Part shown: positions 6,617 through 8,950 of the stretch, piece after piece | Numbering within the stretch: the stretch's first letter is position 1 | How the letters are laid out: every line of letters begins with the position of its first letter | From: Candidatus Brevefilum sp. | Lineage (GTDB): Bacteria > Chloroflexota > Anaerolineae > Anaerolineales > Anaerolineaceae | Length of the DNA stretch: 8,950 nt | Assembly (NCBI GenBank): GCA_007119455.1 | Contig: SKPR01000208.1 | Coordinates: forward strand, 1-8,950 | Direction: 5' to 3' | Position numbers and translations under genes: made by a program | The notes under the pieces: generated by a model | Databases searched by the model: none | The model's input: only the letters and a program-made list of their open reading frames with translations | Told to the model about the DNA's origin: nothing

Positions 6617-7594
6617 ATGCACCGCAAAACCAGAATTTGGGTAATTGTCACATATCTGGCGATCTTTTTCGCAGCGATTGCACCCAAACCTGCTGCAGCC
6701 CAGGCCGGGACAGCCATGGATTTGATCAATGGCGTCAATGCCCTGCGCGAAAGCAAGGGCCTGGCACCCTATACCGTCGACAGTTATCTGATGGGGTTTG
6801 CCCAAAGCCACAGCGACTATATGGCTTCAATCGGCCGCTGGACCCATACCCGGGCGGATGGCACCTCGGCCTTCCAATATGGGATTAAAGAAAATGTGGC
6901 CACCGGAAACGATATGTCGGTTCACAGAACCATTTATACCATCTGGGCAGACTGGGTGCACTGGCAGACAATGGTCGGTTACACGGGCGGGAAGGTCGGC
7001 GCTGGCGTGGCCATCTCCGGCGGGACAGTTTATTACACCTTGAATGTGCTCCCTGAAGGCAGCGTCGTACGACAGCCTGCAGCAACCCAACCAAACACAA
7101 CTGCGGCCATACCGGTCTCTCAGGAACAACCCACCCTTCGGCCACCGCTGATGACCAGCACACCTGAAACAGATGGGCGGGTTATTCACATTGTCCAATC
7201 TGGTGAAACGCTGTGGACAATCTCCCAGGCATATGAAGTGCCGATTGACGAGATCCTCAGGAACAGCGGCATGAGCCCTACCCGGACAGATGTGTATGTG
7301 GGGGATGAACTGGTCATCCAGCCAGCCACTGAAAGCACCCCAGTGGAAATAGCCCTTGAACCTGACACCCCAGAGCCGGGCACGCCAACACCAACACCGA
7401 CACCGACGCAACCCAGACCCACACTGACACCCCTTCCCACACGAACGCCTGCGCCAACGGCCACACCAACACGTCCTCCATCGGTCATCCACCGCACCCT
7501 GGGAGATGCCACCCGGGTTGGGCTCGGGCTGATCCTGGCCAGTGGGCTAGGTTTGATCCTGGTCGTATACCTGGGATTCTGGAAAAAATCCTGA
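6617..7594 (+). CDS. Secreted, membrane-anchored CAP-domain protein with LysM domain
   Basis: This 325-residue extracytoplasmic protein has, in order: a signal peptide (MHRKTR, hydrophobic 7-21, probable cleavage near AAAQA, 26-30); a CAP/SCP domain (about 33-145) with LINGVNALRESKGLAPY, AQSHSDYMA (H65), KENVA (E92) and WADWVHWQT (H115); a linker; a LysM domain (about 188-236, IHIVQSGETLWTISQAY to VYVGDELVIQP) that should bind peptidoglycan or chitin-like glycans; a Thr/Pro-rich stalk (about 237-289); a transmembrane helix (about 301-320) and a short FWKKS cytoplasmic end. The protein is therefore probably tethered to the membrane with the CAP and LysM domains outside. The Asn usually found three residues after the second CAP histidine is Thr118 here. 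CAP function in bacteria is largely unknown. The start is chosen from the signal peptide and the promoter immediately upstream; there is no Shine-Dalgarno. Confidence 0.93.
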   Translation: MHRKTRIWVIVTYLAIFFAAIAPKPAAAQAGTAMDLINGVNALRESKGLAPYTVDSYLMGFAQSHSDYMASIGRWTHTRADGTSAFQYGIKENVATGNDMSVHRTIYTIWADWVHWQTMVGYTGGKVGAGVAISGGTVYYTLNVLPEGSVVRQPAATQPNTTAAIPVSQEQPTLRPPLMTSTPETDGRVIHIVQSGETLWTISQAYEVPIDEILRNSGMSPTRTDVYVGDELVIQPATESTPVEIALEPDTPEPGTPTPTPTPTQPRPTLTPLPTRTPAPTATPTRPPSVIHRTLGDATRVGLGLILASGLGLILVVYLGFWKKS

Positions 7595-7611
7595 TTTTTC
7601 CCAAATTCTGC

Positions 7612-7639
7612 TTGACATCCGTTTGAAAACTGTGATAAA
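7612..7639 (+). promoter_or_regulatory. Strong promoter of the small-ORF region
   Basis: A consensus TTGACA (7612-7617) is followed after 16 bp by GATAAA (7634-7639), itself preceded by TG at 7631-7632 (an extended -10 pattern). Transcription should start near 7646, leaving about 60 nt before the ATG at 7709. It lies 18 nt after the CAP-LysM stop codon, so the downstream region has its own transcript. Confidence 0.65.
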
Positions 7640-7708
7640 CTCGTAATGTTGAAATAAGCCTGTTAGCAGGCCAAACAGACCGACTTTTACAAGAAAGGAC
7701 GCACGCGC

Positions 7709-7807
7709 ATGAACAACGCATTTTTTGCTTACGAAATGCCCCGCATCAAATCCGGCGATGTTGTCGGACGTGATTTGCTGCCGCGGAGTGCGCCTGCTGA
7801 TATTTAG
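7709..7807 (+). CDS. 32-codon small ORF, possible leader peptide or microprotein
   Basis: This ATG-initiated frame of 32 residues starts MNNAFFAYEMPRIKSGDVVG and ends ...PRSAPADI. AAAGGA at 7694-7699 lies 9 nt before the ATG, and a strong promoter sits about 70 nt upstream, so translation is likely. There is no membrane segment and no run of a single amino acid that would mark a classical biosynthetic leader peptide. Two bases after its stop a small hairpin begins (TTACC 7810-7814, GGTAA 7821-7825), and then an intrinsic terminator, so this peptide would be the only product unless polymerase reads through. The layout fits a regulatory leader peptide; a free-standing microprotein is equally possible. 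No family is recognised. Confidence 0.5.
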   Translation: MNNAFFAYEMPRIKSGDVVGRDLLPRSAPADI

Positions 7808-7828
7808 TCTTACCTAATTTGGTAAACC

Positions 7829-7867
7829 AGCCACGGGCACACTCCACACCCCGTGGCTTTTTTATTT
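7829..7867 (+). terminator. First of two near-identical intrinsic terminators
   Basis: AGCCACGGG (7829-7837) pairs with CCCGTGGCT (7850-7858) around a 12-base C/A-rich loop, followed by six T (7858-7863) and then ATTT. It lies 21 nt after the stop of the 32-codon ORF. The 9-bp stem and T-run are strong enough for termination; the wide loop lowers stability somewhat. Confidence 0.85.
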
Positions 7868-7903
7868 CCTCCTGATATAAGCTGGAAGAAGCCGCACCAG
7901 ACC

Positions 7904-7946
7904 AAGGGCCACGGGATTGCTGAAAACCCGTGGCCTTTTTATTTTT
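7904..7946 (+). terminator. Second intrinsic terminator with the same stem core
   Basis: GGCCACGGG (7907-7915) pairs with CCCGTGGCC (7927-7935) around an 11-base loop, with further A-U and G-U pairs from 7904-7906 and T runs at 7936-7940 and 7942-7946. The core CCACGGG/CCCGTGG is identical to that of the terminator 75 bp upstream, so arms of one could also pair with arms of the other. Confidence 0.88.
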
Positions 7947-7970
7947 GAACGGATTAAGAGGAGAAAAACA

Positions 7971-8111
7971 ATGTACAACCTGATCATAACCATTTGGGAA
8001 ACCGGTACCGAGACCAATCAAGGGTGCTGCAAACGGGTCGCTAATGGGCAATCCGACCCCCGGCCCAGACTTGTTCACCGTAATTTGAACACCTCACCCC
8101 CAGGTCATTGA
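7971..8111 (+). CDS. 46-codon small ORF (unrecognised)
   Basis: An ATG at 7971 has AGGAG at 7959-7963, 7 nt upstream, a good ribosome binding site. The frame gives 46 residues: a hydrophobic start MYNLIITIWETG, a Cys-Cys pair at 19-20, then a basic, Pro-rich C-terminus without recognisable domains. The frame stays open further upstream through the terminator loop, but the ATG with its Shine-Dalgarno is the sensible start. It lies 25 nt after the second terminator, and no independent promoter is convincing, so expression probably depends on read-through. Its first residues resemble those of the next ORF (MYHIILIDEA). Internal sequence also folds: GGGTCG (8035-8040) pairs with CGACCC (8054-8059). 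It may be a leader peptide, a small protein, or a non-coding structured region that happens to have a Shine-Dalgarno. Confidence 0.4.
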   Translation: MYNLIITIWETGTETNQGCCKRVANGQSDPRPRLVHRNLNTSPPGH

Positions 8112-8121
8112 TCCAAAGTAA

Positions 8122-8171
8122 GGCACGCTGTCGTGCCACGATCAAAGGACGGATCGACAAAATGCCGTCCT
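8122..8171 (+). promoter_or_regulatory. Paired hairpins just upstream of a strong ribosome binding site
   Basis: GGCACG (8122-8127) pairs with CGTGCC (8132-8137) around a four-base loop. AGGACGG (8146-8152) pairs with CCGTCCT (8165-8171) and ends one base before the Shine-Dalgarno AAGGAGG (8173-8179). A competing stem CGATC (8139-8143) and GATCG (8152-8156) overlaps the second hairpin, so the two folds are mutually exclusive. This could modulate access to the ribosome binding site. It lacks T runs, so it is not a terminator. Confidence 0.4.
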
Positions 8172-8185
8172 GAAGGAGGAACACG

Positions 8186-8380
8186 ATGTACCACATCATC
8201 CTAATTGATGAGGCCTCCATGGAAAACAAGCAGGACTTACCGAACACGCAGGAAATGAAACTTGAGCAAGAACGCAAATGTGGAGAAAGCAATCGGAATT
8301 TTTTCAAAGCAACTGCCAGGTTCCTGCAAAAAACGATCGAAGAATCAAATGGAAATCGCATCTTCATCAGCAAAAACTGA
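8186..8380 (+). CDS. 64-residue small protein (unrecognised)
   Basis: The ATG is preceded by AAGGAGG at 8173-8179, a near-perfect Shine-Dalgarno 6 nt upstream, the best in this part of the window. The product starts MYHIILIDEASMENKQDLPN and continues as a strongly charged, probably helical chain (MKLEQERKCGESNRNFFKATARFLQKTIEES is its core, residues 24-54). There is no signal peptide, membrane segment or metal-binding motif, and one cysteine. It ends 25 nt before the acetyltransferase start and must be co-transcribed with it. No family is recognised; it may be a small regulator or partner of the downstream enzyme, or a translated leader. Confidence 0.5.
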   Translation: MYHIILIDEASMENKQDLPNTQEMKLEQERKCGESNRNFFKATARFLQKTIEESNGNRIFISKN

Positions 8381-8405
8381 TGGAAGCATTGAGAACGGAG
8401 AAGCA

Positions 8406-8950
8406 ATGTTAGCTACTACAATGAAAACGAGATTACGCCCCTTTCAACTGACAGATGGCCAGGCTGTGACCGACCTCTTCAACGCCTATTCCAAACACCT
8501 TTATGGCTGGGAAGAATTTACACTGGAAGATATGCTGAATGATTGGACCACGCCCGGGCTCAACCTGGAAGAAACGACCCGAGTCCTGGAAGGCGAAGCT
8601 GGAGAGATTATCGGGTATGCCGAGGTTTGGGATGTATCCAAACCCCATGTCACCAAGTATGTATGGGCCCTACTACACCCGGAGCATTGGGATGACAAAC
8701 GTTATCACCAGATGCTGGCCTGGGCTGAAGAAGTCGCACGCGAGCGGATGCCCCTGGCACCAGAGGGCACCCGGGTGGTCATGAATCAGGGGACTGGCAG
8801 TAACGACCAGCGCCGAAAGGCAGCCCTGGAGGCATACGGATATGAGCTGGTACGGCACTGGTTCCGCATGCAGATTAACCTGGATCAAAAACCAACCCCT
8901 CCCACCCTGCCGGATGGGGTAAAAATTGAACCCATCAACATGGAATCTGA
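8406..8950 (+). CDS. GNAT-family N-acetyltransferase, N-terminal part (partial at right edge)
   Basis: The frame stays open from the ATG at 8406 to the window end, giving 181 codons. GGAG at 8397-8400, 5 nt upstream, supports this start; a second in-frame ATG at 8421 is possible. Residues 8-160 read as one GNAT domain: TRLRPFQLTDGQAVTDLFNA (strand 1 and helix 1), EIIGYAEVWD (68-76), KYVWALLHPEHWDDKRYHQMLAWAEEVARER (84-114), and the late GSNDQRRKAALEAYGYELVRHWFRM (131-155), the usual 'N--A---Y---GF' ending. The region where acetyl-CoA's pyrophosphate loop would be (HPEHWDDKRYHQML) lacks a clean Q/R-x-x-G-x-G/A, so this half may be degenerate. LPDGVKIEPINME (168-180) looks like the first strand of a second GNAT domain, suggesting a tandem protein of about 300 residues. 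Substrate is unknown. Confidence 0.85.
   Translation, partial: MLATTMKTRLRPFQLTDGQAVTDLFNAYSKHLYGWEEFTLEDMLNDWTTPGLNLEETTRVLEGEAGEIIGYAEVWDVSKPHVTKYVWALLHPEHWDDKRYHQMLAWAEEVARERMPLAPEGTRVVMNQGTGSNDQRRKAALEAYGYELVRHWFRMQINLDQKPTPPTLPDGVKIEPINMES

Noticed and set aside
6827..7492. Long minus-strand open frame (221 codons) opposite the CAP-LysM gene
   Set aside because: Its sequence is Cys/Arg/Trp-rich and low in complexity, as expected for the antisense of a Thr/Pro repeat, and it has no ribosome binding site; the plus-strand gene is unambiguous.
7581..7601. GGAAAAA/TTTTTCC stem at the end of the CAP-LysM gene as a terminator
   Set aside because: The stem is A-U rich, overlaps the stop codon and has no T run after it; too weak to call.
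6631..7610. 11-bp inverted match CAGGAATTT-like (CAGAATTTGGG at 6631, CCCAAATTCTG at 7600) flanking the CAP gene
   Set aside because: About this many 11-bp matches are expected by chance in a 9-kb window, and there are no target duplications or transposase.
7709..7867. Classical amino-acid biosynthesis attenuator (trp, his, leu type)
   Set aside because: The 32-residue peptide lacks a run of any regulatory amino acid, and the downstream gene is not a biosynthetic enzyme.
7746..8078. Minus-strand open frame of 110 codons
   Set aside because: It runs through both terminators and the small ORFs, has no promoter or Shine-Dalgarno, and shows no recognisable domain.

Overview
The window looks like ordinary bacterial chromosome with mid-range GC. 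It most resembles a Chloroflexota genome, probably class Anaerolineae. That assignment is an inference from three things: the style of the proteins (a CAP-LysM surface protein with a Thr/Pro-rich stalk, an apparently tandem GNAT protein, a ferritin of the bacterial FtnA type), the housekeeping gene variants, and the mixture of compact operons with AT-rich promoters. No rRNA, tRNA, CRISPR array, transposase or phage gene is visible.

Left part, 1-1685, plus strand. The last 87 codons of cysS (cysteinyl-tRNA synthetase) run directly into rlmB, a SpoU-family 23S rRNA 2'-O-methyltransferase, with the stop and start codons adjacent. An AT-rich gap then carries an extended -10 promoter overlapped by a Fur-like palindrome. 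It leads to a ferritin gene that ends in a clear intrinsic terminator.

Central part, 1788-4866, minus strand. A cytoplasmic Asp-box (BNR) beta-propeller is followed 12 nt later by a DUF72/YecE protein whose Shine-Dalgarno overlaps the propeller's stop codon. After 97 nt comes serS (seryl-tRNA synthetase). The first two genes are almost certainly translationally coupled; serS may share the transcript.

Intergenic block, 4867-5515. It contains at most one doubtful 64-codon ORF (5104-5298) but is rich in symmetrical DNA: an interleaved inverted repeat, an 8-bp direct repeat at 11-bp period, a 14-bp palindrome, and a perfect 12-bp stem-loop without a U-tract. Two candidate promoters follow, one with a dyad between its -35 and -10, in front of a polytopic membrane protein (5516-6526) built from an internal duplication.

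Right part, 6579-8950, plus strand. A good promoter sits so close to the start of a secreted CAP-LysM protein that its mRNA should be leaderless or nearly so. A second strong promoter at 7612 begins an unusual stretch: a 32-codon ORF with a good ribosome binding site; two intrinsic terminators with nearly the same stem; a 46-codon ORF; hairpins abutting a strong Shine-Dalgarno; a 64-codon ORF; and finally a GNAT acetyltransferase cut off by the window end. The arrangement resembles a leader-peptide/attenuation region controlling the acetyltransferase, or a set of undescribed small proteins. This is the most interesting part of the window, but its function is inference only.
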